Shown here piece by piece: positions 18,257 through 26,167 of a stretch of DNA of 64,000 nucleotides. The position numbers and the translations under genes were made by a program. Each line of letters starts with the position of its first letter. Position 1 is the first letter of the stretch. The DNA lies in the NCBI RefSeq assembly GCF_040438925.1, contig NZ_CP159258.1, positions 5,603,001 through 5,667,000 on the forward strand. Reading direction: 5' to 3'. A model generated the notes under the pieces. That model did no database searches, was not told where the DNA came from, and saw only the letters and a list, made by a program, of their open reading frames with translations. This DNA comes from Pseudomonas sp. MYb327 (GTDB lineage Bacteria; Pseudomonadota; Gammaproteobacteria; Pseudomonadales; Pseudomonadaceae).

Positions 18257-19201
18257 ATGTCCCAGGATTTCTATTTCTTGTTGATGCCGGGTTTCTCGGC
18301 CATTGGATTTATCTCGGCCATCGAGCCGCTGCGAGTCGCCAACCGTTTCCGAGGCGAGCTGTATCGCTGGCATGTGCTGAGCGCCGACGGTGGCGCGGTT
18401 TTGGCCAGCAACGGCATGTCGGTCAACGCCGATGCGGCGCTGGAGCCGCTGAAGAAGGGCGCGACCCTATTGGTGGTCGCCGGTTTCGAACCGCTGAAAT
18501 TCGCCACTCCCTCGCTGGAGCACTGGCTGCGGCGACTGGACAACGAAGGCGTGACCCTCGGCGCCATCGACACCGGTAGTTTCATTCTCGCCGAGGCGGG
18601 GTTGCTCGACGGCCATCGCCTGACCCTGCACTGGGAGGCCATCGACGCCTTCAAGGAGTCCTATCCGCAGCTCAGCGTCACCCAGGAGTTGTTCGAGATC
18701 GATCGTCGGCGCATCACTTCTGCTGGCGGAACCGCTTCGATCGATTTAATGCTGGATCTGATCGCCCAGGCCCACGGCCCGGACCTGGCGATCCAGGTCA
18801 GCGAACAATTCGTGCTCGGCCGAATTCGCCCGCGCAAAGACCACCAGCGCATGGAAGTCGCCACCCGGTATGGCATCCGCAACAAGAAACTGGTGCAAGT
18901 AATCGGCGAGATGGAGCAACACAGCGAACCGCCGCTGAGCACGCTGGAACTGGCGGAATCGATCAAGGTGACACGGCGTCAGCTCGAACGGCTGTTTCGC
19001 CTGCATTTGAATGACACACCGAGTAATTTCTATCTGCAATTAAGGCTGGAAAAAGCGCGGCAGTTGCTGCGACAGACCGACATGAGCGTGCTGGAAGTGA
19101 GCATTGCCTGCGGGTTTGAATCGCCGTCGTATTTCACCCGCAGTTATCGGGCGAAATATGAGCGGTGCCCTCGGGAAGACCGGCGCACCGCAAAAGCATG
19201 A
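18257..19201 (+). CDS. cdhR: AraC-family regulator of carnitine catabolism CdhR
   Basis: A 314-residue regulator with the same layout as GbdR: an N-terminal DJ-1/PfpI-like domain (residues about 3-170) and a C-terminal AraC helix-turn-helix (about 215-305; LAESIKVTRRQLERLFRLHL, VSIACGFESPSYFTRSYR). In Pseudomonas CdhR activates the caiX-cdhC-cdhA-cdhB operon in response to carnitine. I chose the ATG at 18257 (MSQDFYFLLMPGFSAIG), where homology to GbdR-type domains begins. The frame could extend to 18188 but would run through the direct repeat. It is divergent from caiX. Confidence 0.92.
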   Translation: MSQDFYFLLMPGFSAIGFISAIEPLRVANRFRGELYRWHVLSADGGAVLASNGMSVNADAALEPLKKGATLLVVAGFEPLKFATPSLEHWLRRLDNEGVTLGAIDTGSFILAEAGLLDGHRLTLHWEAIDAFKESYPQLSVTQELFEIDRRRITSAGGTASIDLMLDLIAQAHGPDLAIQVSEQFVLGRIRPRKDHQRMEVATRYGIRNKKLVQVIGEMEQHSEPPLSTLELAESIKVTRRQLERLFRLHLNDTPSNFYLQLRLEKARQLLRQTDMSVLEVSIACGFESPSYFTRSYRAKYERCPREDRRTAKA

Positions 19202-19215
19202 ACAATTGAGGCCCT

Positions 19216-19306
19216 TGTAGGAGCTGGCTTGCCAGCGATAGCGGTATATCCGTCAGCATCCTGATTGACTGATACACCGCTATCGCCAGCAAGCCGGCTC
19301 CTACAG
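19216..19306. repeat. REPIN between cdhR and the DUF3010 gene
   Basis: Arms TGTAGGAGCTGGCTTGCCAGCGAT and ATCGCCAGCAAGCCGGCTCC flank a loop with GCGGTATATCCGTCAG and TGATACACCGC. The two arms belong to slightly different subtypes. Confidence 0.9.
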
Positions 19307-19318
19307 AGTGTGATGCGG

Positions 19319-19735
19319 TTACTTCTTCATCAACGCCGAACACGCCGCCTTGTACGCCTCATGCTGATACTTGTTCAGCGTCGCAGGCGGCTCAAAACCG
19401 TGCTTCTTGGCTTGCGCATTGATCGTCTGTGGCGACAACAGCGTCACCTCACAATTCTCCAGCAACTGGAAAATACCCTCGATCTTGAACGTCGTCGGCC
19501 CGCCGGCGAACTCACCTTTCTTGCTGCGCTTCTTGATCGCGATCCGATCAACCGAATTCTCGCGCACAAACGAAGCAACCTGAGCCGCAAAGACTTTGAC
19601 GTTGGCGGCTTCGTCGTCATCGTCCAGGGCGATTTTCTTGGTGGCGAGTGCGACATGGCTCAAAGCCGAGCCTTCGAGGTCGGCCACGGCGATGATCGCT
19701 TCGCTGCCTTTGATTTCGATGCCGCAGACTTTCAT
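19319..19735 (-). CDS. DUF3010 family protein
   Basis: A 138-residue cytoplasmic protein beginning MKVCGIEIKGSEAIIAVADL and ending in a helical segment (KYQHEAYKAACSALMKK). The N-terminal beta-hairpin with KGSEA is reminiscent of an RNase H-like/actin-like fold, but I can only assign it to the uncharacterised DUF3010 family. It is a monocistronic-looking gene on the minus strand, convergent with cdhR across a REPIN and 61 bp downstream of the LprI-like gene. No link to quaternary-amine catabolism is apparent. Confidence 0.8.
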   Translation of the reverse strand: MKVCGIEIKGSEAIIAVADLEGSALSHVALATKKIALDDDDEAANVKVFAAQVASFVRENSVDRIAIKKRSKKGEFAGGPTTFKIEGIFQLLENCEVTLLSPQTINAQAKKHGFEPPATLNKYQHEAYKAACSALMKK

Positions 19736-19796
19736 GTTGAATCCCTTTTCTGGCTGATGGCGTGCAGCTTACAGCTCAAGTTGACTGGCGGTGACG

Positions 19797-20198
19797 TTAC
19801 TCCTGCCCAATCGACTCCAAAAACTCCGACCGCTCGTCACTCATCCTTGCCACGCAATCATTCTGCGCAATCGTGAACGCCTTGCTGCCCGACGTGGTCG
19901 GGAAGGCTTCGACGGCGCAGTCGGCGTCGCGGGTTTTCAGCCATTGTTGTTGGGCGGCTTTGATTTTGGCGGTGATGTCGGTCAGTTGCGACGGGTTCTT
20001 GCCGTAGAGCGACTGCATGCGCTCATTCAGACTTTTGTAGTTTTCGCTCAGCAGGTCTTCGGCGGTGGTTTTGCTGAAGGCCGAGCATTCCAGGGTCTGG
20101 ATGTCGTTTTCGACTTTGTCGCAGGGGTTGTCGTCGGCTTCTTCAGCCGCGTGTACGCCAGTCGCTATCAGTGCCAAAGCCAGGAAGATCGATTTCAT
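19797..20198 (-). CDS. LprI-like (DUF1311) periplasmic protein
   Basis: A 133-residue secreted protein. A signal peptide MKSIFLALALIATGVHA is followed by EEADDNPC. The mature part has four cysteines (CDKVENDIQTLECSAF, DCAVEAF, DCVARMS), which probably form two disulfides, and the helical LprI-type segment with repeated AAQQQWLKTRDADC. LprI-family proteins include lysozyme inhibitors, but most members are unstudied. It is transcribed leftward, divergent from the dipeptidase-dgc operon. Confidence 0.8.
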   Translation of the reverse strand: MKSIFLALALIATGVHAAEEADDNPCDKVENDIQTLECSAFSKTTAEDLLSENYKSLNERMQSLYGKNPSQLTDITAKIKAAQQQWLKTRDADCAVEAFPTTSGSKAFTIAQNDCVARMSDERSEFLESIGQE

Positions 20199-20287
20199 TA
20201 CATCGCCCCAAATTTAGTAATGCGGCGAATTCTGGCCCAAGCGCGAGGGCTTGAACAGGGCACTGATTACGCCCGGCGACGACCCTT

Positions 20288-20297
20288 TGTCGCAGAT
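20288..20297 (+). promoter_or_regulatory. Candidate GbdR-type motif upstream of the dimethylglycine operon
   Basis: TGTCGCAGAT followed directly by TGACGC forms two half-sites about one helical turn apart. It lies 123 bp upstream of the first operon gene. The same 10-mer occurs at 3630-3639 (minus) and 32499-32508. Confidence 0.45.
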
Positions 20298-20419
20298 TGA
20301 CGCTTTCGGCAAACCCCCTGTCGTTTTTGCACCGGGTCGCCCCGGTCCTCAGGCATATGCTGGCCCCAAAGCGCCGGCAGACGATTCGGCGCATGAATCG
20401 CTAATAAGGGGACAGCCTG

Positions 20420-21397
20420 ATGAGCCCAGCCGAATTGCACGCCGACAGCATCGTTATCGACGGGCTGATTATTGCCAAGTGGAACCGTGAGCTGTTCGAA
20501 GACATGCGCAAGGGCGGTCTGACCGCGGCCAACTGCACCGTGTCGGTGTGGGAGGGCTTCCAGGCCACCGTCAATAACATCGCCGCCAGCCAGAAACTGA
20601 TTCGCGAGAACAGCGACCTGGTGATTCCGGTGCGTACCACTGCCGACATCCGCAAGGCCAAGGAGCAGGGCAAGACCGGCATCCTTTTCGGCTTCCAGAA
20701 TGCCCACGCGTTTGAAGACCAGATCGGCTATGTCGAGGTGTTCAAGCAGCTCGGCGTCGGTATCGTGCAGATGTGCTACAACACCCAGAACCTCGTGGGC
20801 ACCGGTTGCTACGAGCGTGATGGCGGCCTGTCGGGCTTCGGTCGTGAAATCGTTGCCGAAATGAACCGCGTTGGCGTGATGTGCGACCTGTCCCACGTCG
20901 GCTCCAAGACTTCCGAGGAAGTCATCCTCGAATCGAAGAAACCGGTGTGCTACTCCCACTGCCTGCCGTCGGGCCTGAAAATCCACCCGCGCAACAAGTC
21001 CGATGAAGAACTGAAGTTCATCGCCGACCACGGCGGCTTCGTCGGCGTGACCATGTTCGCGCCGTTCCTGGCCAAGGGCATCGATTCGACCATCGACGAC
21101 TATGCCGAAGCCATCGAATACACCATGAACATCGTCGGCGAAGACGCCATCGGCATCGGCACTGACTTCACCCAGGGCCATGGCCAGGACTTCTTCGAAT
21201 ACCTGACCCACGACAAGGGCTACGCCCGCCGCCTGACCAGCTTCGGCAAGATCATCAACCCGCTGGGCATCCGCACCGTCGGCGAGTTCCCGAACCTCAC
21301 CGAAACCCTGCTCAAGCGCGGTCATTCCGAGCGCGTGGTGCGCAAGATCATGGGCGAAAACTGGGTGAACGTCTTGAAAGATGTCTGGGGCGAATAA
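20420..21397 (+). CDS. M19 (membrane dipeptidase-like) family protein of the dimethylglycine operon
   Basis: A 325-residue protein of the renal-dipeptidase/amidohydrolase fold. The metal site looks incomplete. The DGHND motif that supplies two zinc ligands reads D14-G15-L16-I17-I18, and the bridging Glu position reads Gln93 (GFQNAH). His159 (DLSHVG), His180 (YSHC) and Asp249 (GIGTDF) are kept. It heads the operon with the DUF5943 gene, dgcA, dgcB and the ETF genes, and homologues hold the same place in other pseudomonads. The true substrate is unknown; a peptidase name would be misleading. The start has a GGGG-rich ribosome site 8 bases upstream. Confidence 0.9.
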   Translation: MSPAELHADSIVIDGLIIAKWNRELFEDMRKGGLTAANCTVSVWEGFQATVNNIAASQKLIRENSDLVIPVRTTADIRKAKEQGKTGILFGFQNAHAFEDQIGYVEVFKQLGVGIVQMCYNTQNLVGTGCYERDGGLSGFGREIVAEMNRVGVMCDLSHVGSKTSEEVILESKKPVCYSHCLPSGLKIHPRNKSDEELKFIADHGGFVGVTMFAPFLAKGIDSTIDDYAEAIEYTMNIVGEDAIGIGTDFTQGHGQDFFEYLTHDKGYARRLTSFGKIINPLGIRTVGEFPNLTETLLKRGHSERVVRKIMGENWVNVLKDVWGE

Positions 21398-21475
21398 GCC
21401 GCCGCACTTCTGATTCCTTTCCTGCGGCCGTCCGTGCCGCAGGCAACACAACGAATTTTCTGGAGTTAAGTTTCC

Positions 21476-22006
21476 ATGGCCAAGATCGCCCCACAATTGC
21501 CTATCGAAGTCGACAGCGAGACCGGTGTCTGGACCTCCGACGCCCTGCCGATGCTGTATGTGCCGCGCCATTTCTTCGTTAACAACCACATGGGCATCGA
21601 GGAAGTGCTGGGCGCTGACGCCTACGCCGAAATCCTCTACAAGGCCGGCTACAAATCCGCCTGGCATTGGTGCGAAAAAGAGGCTGAATGCCACGGCCTG
21701 GAAGGCGTCGCGGTGTTCGAGCACTACATGAAGCGTCTGTCGCAACGCGGCTGGGGCCTGTTCAAGATCCAGGACATTGACCTCGACAAAGGCACCGCCA
21801 GCGTCAAGCTCGAACACTCCGCTTTCGTCTACGTGTACGGCAAGGTCGGGCGCAAGGTCGACTACATGTTCACCGGCTGGTTTGCCGGCGCGATGGACCA
21901 GATCCTCGCCGCCCGCGGCAGCCAGATTCGCACCGTGGCCGAGCAAGTCTACGGTGGCTCCGAAGAGGGCCACGAAGACGGCTTGTTCATCGTCAAGCCG
22001 TTGTAA
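21476..22006 (+). CDS. DUF5943 / V4R-like protein of the dimethylglycine operon
   Basis: A 176-residue soluble protein. The central part (GLEGVAVFEHYMKRLSQRGWG) and the C-terminal YMFTGWFAGAMDQIL resemble V4R/4-vinyl reductase-type small-molecule sensing domains (DUF5943). No catalytic motif or DNA-binding part is seen. It lies 15 bp before dgcA and 78 bp after the M19 gene, so it is almost certainly co-transcribed and may assist DgcA assembly or sense a methylamine. Function not established by sequence. Confidence 0.85.
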   Translation: MAKIAPQLPIEVDSETGVWTSDALPMLYVPRHFFVNNHMGIEEVLGADAYAEILYKAGYKSAWHWCEKEAECHGLEGVAVFEHYMKRLSQRGWGLFKIQDIDLDKGTASVKLEHSAFVYVYGKVGRKVDYMFTGWFAGAMDQILAARGSQIRTVAEQVYGGSEEGHEDGLFIVKPL

Positions 22007-22021
22007 GTCGAGGAACCCGCC

Positions 22022-24082
22022 ATGGCTTTCGAAGCAATGTTCCAGCCGATCCAGATCGGCAAACTGACCATCCGCAACCGTGTGCTCAGCACCGCGCACG
22101 CCGAGGTCTACGCGACCGACGGCGGCATGACCACCGACCGGTACGTCAAGTATTACGAAGAGAAGGCCAAGGGCGGGATCGGCCTGGCGATCTGCGGCGG
22201 CTCGTCCGTGGTAGCCATCGACAGCCCGCAGGAATGGTGGAGCTCGGTGAACCTGTCCACCGACCGCATCATTCCGCATTTCCAGAATCTGGCCGACGCC
22301 ATGCACAAGCACGGCGCCAAGATCATGATCCAGATTACCCACATGGGCCGTCGCTCGCGTTGGGACGGCTTCAACTGGCCAACCCTGATGTCGCCATCGG
22401 GCGTGCGCGAGCCGGTGCACCGTGCCACCTGCAAGACCATCGAGCCGGAAGAAATCTGGCGGGTGATTGGTAACTACGCACAGGCTGCACGTCGCGCCAA
22501 GGCCGGTGGCCTGGACGGCGTGGAATTGTCGGCGGTGCACCAGCACATGATCGACCAGTTCTGGAGCCCGCGCGTCAACAAGCGTACCGACGAATGGGGC
22601 GGCACCTTTGAAGGCCGTATGAAATTCGGCCTGGAAGTCTTGAAAGCCGTGCGCGCCGAGGTCGGTGACGACTTCTGCGTGGGAATGCGCATCTGCGGTG
22701 ACGAGTTCCACCCGGATGGTCTGTCCCACGAAGACATGAAGCAGATCGCCAAGTACTACGACGACACCGGCATGCTCGATTTCCTCGGCGTCGTCGGCTC
22801 GGGTTGTGACACCCACAACACCCTGGCCAACGTGATTCCGAACATGAGCTACCCGCCGGAGCCGTTCCTGCACCTGGCGGCCGGCATCAAGGAAGTGGTC
22901 AAGGTTCCGGTGCTGCACGCGCAGAACATCAAGGACCCGAACCAGGCCACGCGCATTCTGGAGGGCGGTTACGTCGACATGGTCGGCATGACCCGCGCGC
23001 ACATCGCCGACCCGCACCTGATCGCCAAGATCAAGATGGGCCACATCGACCAGATCAAGCAGTGCGTCGGTGCCAACTACTGCATTGACCGTCAGTACCA
23101 AGGCCTGGACGTGCTGTGCATCCAGAACGCCGCGACGTCCCGTGAATACATGGGCCTGCCGCACATCATCGAGAAAACCACCGGCGTGAAACGTAAAGTC
23201 GTGGTGGTCGGTGCAGGTCCTGCGGGGATGGAAGCGGCTCGAGTGGCTGCCGAACGTGGCCACGACGTGACGCTGTTCGAAAAGAAAGAATTCATCGGCG
23301 GGCAAATCACCACGGCCTCGAGAGCACCGCAGCGGGACCAGATCGCCGGTATCACCCGCTGGTATCAGCTGGAACTGGCGCGCTTGAAAGTCGATCTGCG
23401 CCTGGGCACCGCGGCGGATGCGCCGACCATCATGGACCTGCGTCCAGACGTGGTGGTGCTGGCCGTCGGCGGTCATCCGTTCATCGAGCAGAACGAGCAC
23501 TGGGGCGCGGCTGAAGGCCTGGTGGTCAGCAGTTGGGACATCCTCGACGGCAAAGTGGCGCCGGGCAAGAACGTGCTGGTCTACGACACCATTTGCGAAT
23601 TCACCGGCATGTCGACCGCCGACTTCATCGCCGACAAGGGCAGCCAGGTCGAGATCGTCACCGACGACATCAAGCCGGGCGTGGCCATCGGTGGTACGTC
23701 GTTCCCGACTTACTACCGCAGCATGTACCCCAAAGAAGTGATCATGACCGGCGACATGATGCTGGAGAAGGTCTACCGCGAAGGCGACAAGCTCGTCGCG
23801 GTACTGGAAAACGAATACACCGGCGCCAAAGAGGAGCGGGTGGTGGACCAGGTGGTCATCGAAAACGGCGTGCGCCCGGACGAAGAAATCTACTACGCAA
23901 TGAAGGAAGGCTCGCGCAACAAAGGCCAGATCGACGTCGAAGCCTTGTTCGCGATCAAGCCGCAACCTTGCCTGGAACAGAGCGGTGACGGCTATTTGCT
24001 GTTCCGCATCGGTGACTGCGTGGCCCAGCGCAACGTGCACGCGGCGATCTACGACGCGTTGCGGTTGTGCAAGGATTTCTAA
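22022..24082 (+). CDS. dgcA: Dimethylglycine demethylation protein DgcA (TMADH-like flavoprotein)
   Basis: A 686-residue homologue of trimethylamine dehydrogenase. An N-terminal old-yellow-enzyme TIM barrel (residues about 1-350) binds FMN, and a C-terminal NAD/FAD-like domain starts with VVVVGAGPAGMEAARVAAERG near 393. With DgcB it demethylates dimethylglycine to sarcosine. Between the two parts the iron-sulfur segment reads C348-x2-A351-x2-C354-x11-C366, so one of the four cysteines of the trimethylamine dehydrogenase cluster is alanine here. It is in the operon after the DUF5943 gene and is separated from dgcB by a REPIN. Confidence 0.95.
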   Translation: MAFEAMFQPIQIGKLTIRNRVLSTAHAEVYATDGGMTTDRYVKYYEEKAKGGIGLAICGGSSVVAIDSPQEWWSSVNLSTDRIIPHFQNLADAMHKHGAKIMIQITHMGRRSRWDGFNWPTLMSPSGVREPVHRATCKTIEPEEIWRVIGNYAQAARRAKAGGLDGVELSAVHQHMIDQFWSPRVNKRTDEWGGTFEGRMKFGLEVLKAVRAEVGDDFCVGMRICGDEFHPDGLSHEDMKQIAKYYDDTGMLDFLGVVGSGCDTHNTLANVIPNMSYPPEPFLHLAAGIKEVVKVPVLHAQNIKDPNQATRILEGGYVDMVGMTRAHIADPHLIAKIKMGHIDQIKQCVGANYCIDRQYQGLDVLCIQNAATSREYMGLPHIIEKTTGVKRKVVVVGAGPAGMEAARVAAERGHDVTLFEKKEFIGGQITTASRAPQRDQIAGITRWYQLELARLKVDLRLGTAADAPTIMDLRPDVVVLAVGGHPFIEQNEHWGAAEGLVVSSWDILDGKVAPGKNVLVYDTICEFTGMSTADFIADKGSQVEIVTDDIKPGVAIGGTSFPTYYRSMYPKEVIMTGDMMLEKVYREGDKLVAVLENEYTGAKEERVVDQVVIENGVRPDEEIYYAMKEGSRNKGQIDVEALFAIKPQPCLEQSGDGYLLFRIGDCVAQRNVHAAIYDALRLCKDF

Positions 24083-24091
24083 GCCTGCCAC

Positions 24092-24181
24092 CTGTAGGAG
24101 CCGGCTTGCTGGCGATGAACGATAACGCGGTCTGACTGATTCACCGCGTCGTCTGAATCGCCAGCAAGCCGGCTCCTACAA
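24092..24181. repeat. REPIN between dgcA and dgcB
   Basis: Arms TGTAGGAGCCGGCTTGCTGGCGAT and ATCGCCAGCAAGCCGGCTCC, with a loop containing AACGATAACGCGGT and CACCGCGTCG. It interrupts an otherwise tightly packed operon. Confidence 0.92.
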
Positions 24182-24220
24182 GACCGATGCATGACTCCGT
24201 GGTTTGTGGGAGCAACACCT

Positions 24221-26167
24221 ATGTTGAACACCCTTCTTCCAATCCTGTTGTTCGCTGCCCTGGGCCTTGCGGTTCTCGGCGCGTTGCGGCGGGTGGCCAT
24301 GTGGCGCCGGGGCCGGGCCTCGAAGGTCGACTTGATCGGCGGCCTGTTCGCCATGCCCAAGCGCTACATGGTCGACTTGCACCACGTCGTCGCGCGGGAC
24401 AAATACATCGCCAACACCCACGTCGCCACGGCGGGTGGTGCGGTGGCGTCGATTGTGCTGGCGATTCTGGTGCACGGTTTCGGCCTGCATAACCGCATCC
24501 TCGGTTACGCACTGTTGTTGATGTCGGCGGTGATGTTCGTCGGTGCGGTCTTCGTTTATCTGCGTCGGCGCAACCCACCGAGCCGTTTGTCCAAAGGCCC
24601 GTGGATGCGCCTGCCGAAAAGCCTGTTGGCGTTCTCGGCTTCGTTCTTCATCGTGACCCTGCCGGTAGCGGGCATTCTTCCGGAAAACTTCGGTGGCTGG
24701 CTGGTTGCGGCGATCCTCGGCATTGGCGTGCTGTGGGGTGTGTCCGAGTTGTTCCTCGGTATGACCTGGGGCGGGCCGATGAAACACGCCTTCGCCGGTG
24801 CCTTGCACCTGGCCTGGCACCGTCGCGCCGAGCGCTTTGGCGGTGGTCGTTCCACCGGTTTGAAACCGCTGGACCTGAACGACCCGAGCGCACCACTGGG
24901 CGTGGAAAAACCCAAGGATTTTACCTGGAACCAACTGCTCGGCTTTGACGCCTGCGTGCAGTGCGGCAAGTGCGAAGCCGCGTGCCCAGCCTTCGCCGCC
25001 GGCCAACCGCTGAACCCGAAAAAACTGATTCAGGACATGGTGGTCGGTCTCGCCGGTGGCACCGATGCCAAGTTCGCCGGCAGCCCTTATCCTGGCAAGC
25101 CAATCGGCGAGCACGCAGGCAATCCGCATCAGCCGATCGTCAACGGTCTGGTGGATGCCGAAACCCTGTGGTCGTGCACCACCTGCCGCGCCTGCGTCGA
25201 GGAATGCCCGATGATGATCGAGCACGTCGATGCCATCGTCGACATGCGTCGCCATCTCACGCTGGAAAAGGGCGCCACACCGAACAAGGGCGCGGAAGTC
25301 CTGGAAAACCTGATCGCCACCGACAACCCGGGCGGCTTCGCTCCGGGCGGGCGGATGAACTGGGCGGCGGACCTGAACCTCAATCTGATGAGCGAGATGA
25401 AATCCGTCGACGTGCTGTTCTGGGTCGGCGACGGCGCTTTTGACATGCGCAACCAGCGCACCCTGCGGGCTTTCGTCAAAGTGCTGAAAGCGGCCAAGGT
25501 CGACTTCGCGGTACTGGGTCTGGAAGAGCGCGACAGCGGCGACGTGGCTCGACGCCTGGGCGATGAAGCGACCTTCCAGCTACTGGCCAAGCGCAATATC
25601 CAGACCCTGGCCAAATACAGTTTCAACCGCATCGTCACCTGCGATCCTCACAGCTTCCACGTGCTGAAAAACGAGTACGGCGCCTTCGATGGCAACTACC
25701 TGGTGCAGCACCACAGTACCTACATGGCGGAAATCATCGGTGCCGGCGCGCTGAATCTCGGCCAGCACAAAGGCAACAGCGTGACCTATCACGACCCGTG
25801 CTACCTCGGCCGCTACAACGGCGAGTACGAAGCGCCGCGCGAAGTGCTGCGCGCCCTCGGGATCGAAGTGAAAGAGATGCAACGCTCCGGTTTCCGCTCG
25901 CGCTGCTGCGGTGGTGGTGGCGGTGCGCCGATCACCGACATTCCCGGCAAGCAACGGATCCCCGACATGCGCATGGAAGACATTCGCGAGACCGGCGCCG
26001 AACTGGTGGCCGTGGGTTGTCCACAGTGCACGGCGATGCTCGAAGGCGTGGTCGAACCACGGCCGCTGATCAAGGACATCGCCGAACTGGTGGCCGACGC
26101 GCTGCTTGAAGACGAAGCGCCGAAGTCGACCACCCCGGTCAAACGTGAACCTGCGGAGGTGCACTGA
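24221..26167 (+). CDS. dgcB: Membrane iron-sulfur electron-transfer protein DgcB
   Basis: A 648-residue protein needed with DgcA for dimethylglycine demethylation. The N-terminal quarter has several hydrophobic helices. Two ferredoxin-type [4Fe-4S] motifs follow: C245/C248/C251/C255 (CVQCGKCEAAC) and C319/C322/C325/C329 (CTTCRACVEEC). A C-terminal CCG (heterodisulfide-reductase-like) domain has HDPCYLGR, RCCGGGGG and GCPQCTAML. It is thought to pass electrons from DgcA and/or the ETF to the respiratory chain. The start at 24221 (MLNTLLPILL) has GGGAG upstream. The stop overlaps the etfA start (TGATG). Confidence 0.94.
   Translation: MLNTLLPILLFAALGLAVLGALRRVAMWRRGRASKVDLIGGLFAMPKRYMVDLHHVVARDKYIANTHVATAGGAVASIVLAILVHGFGLHNRILGYALLLMSAVMFVGAVFVYLRRRNPPSRLSKGPWMRLPKSLLAFSASFFIVTLPVAGILPENFGGWLVAAILGIGVLWGVSELFLGMTWGGPMKHAFAGALHLAWHRRAERFGGGRSTGLKPLDLNDPSAPLGVEKPKDFTWNQLLGFDACVQCGKCEAACPAFAAGQPLNPKKLIQDMVVGLAGGTDAKFAGSPYPGKPIGEHAGNPHQPIVNGLVDAETLWSCTTCRACVEECPMMIEHVDAIVDMRRHLTLEKGATPNKGAEVLENLIATDNPGGFAPGGRMNWAADLNLNLMSEMKSVDVLFWVGDGAFDMRNQRTLRAFVKVLKAAKVDFAVLGLEERDSGDVARRLGDEATFQLLAKRNIQTLAKYSFNRIVTCDPHSFHVLKNEYGAFDGNYLVQHHSTYMAEIIGAGALNLGQHKGNSVTYHDPCYLGRYNGEYEAPREVLRALGIEVKEMQRSGFRSRCCGGGGGAPITDIPGKQRIPDMRMEDIRETGAELVAVGCPQCTAMLEGVVEPRPLIKDIAELVADALLEDEAPKSTTPVKREPAEVH

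Noticed and set aside
20267..24091. 1274-codon open frame antisense to the M19-DUF5943-dgcA genes
   Set aside because: It spans three well-supported genes and their gaps on the opposite strand. The translation is compositionally biased and matches no family.
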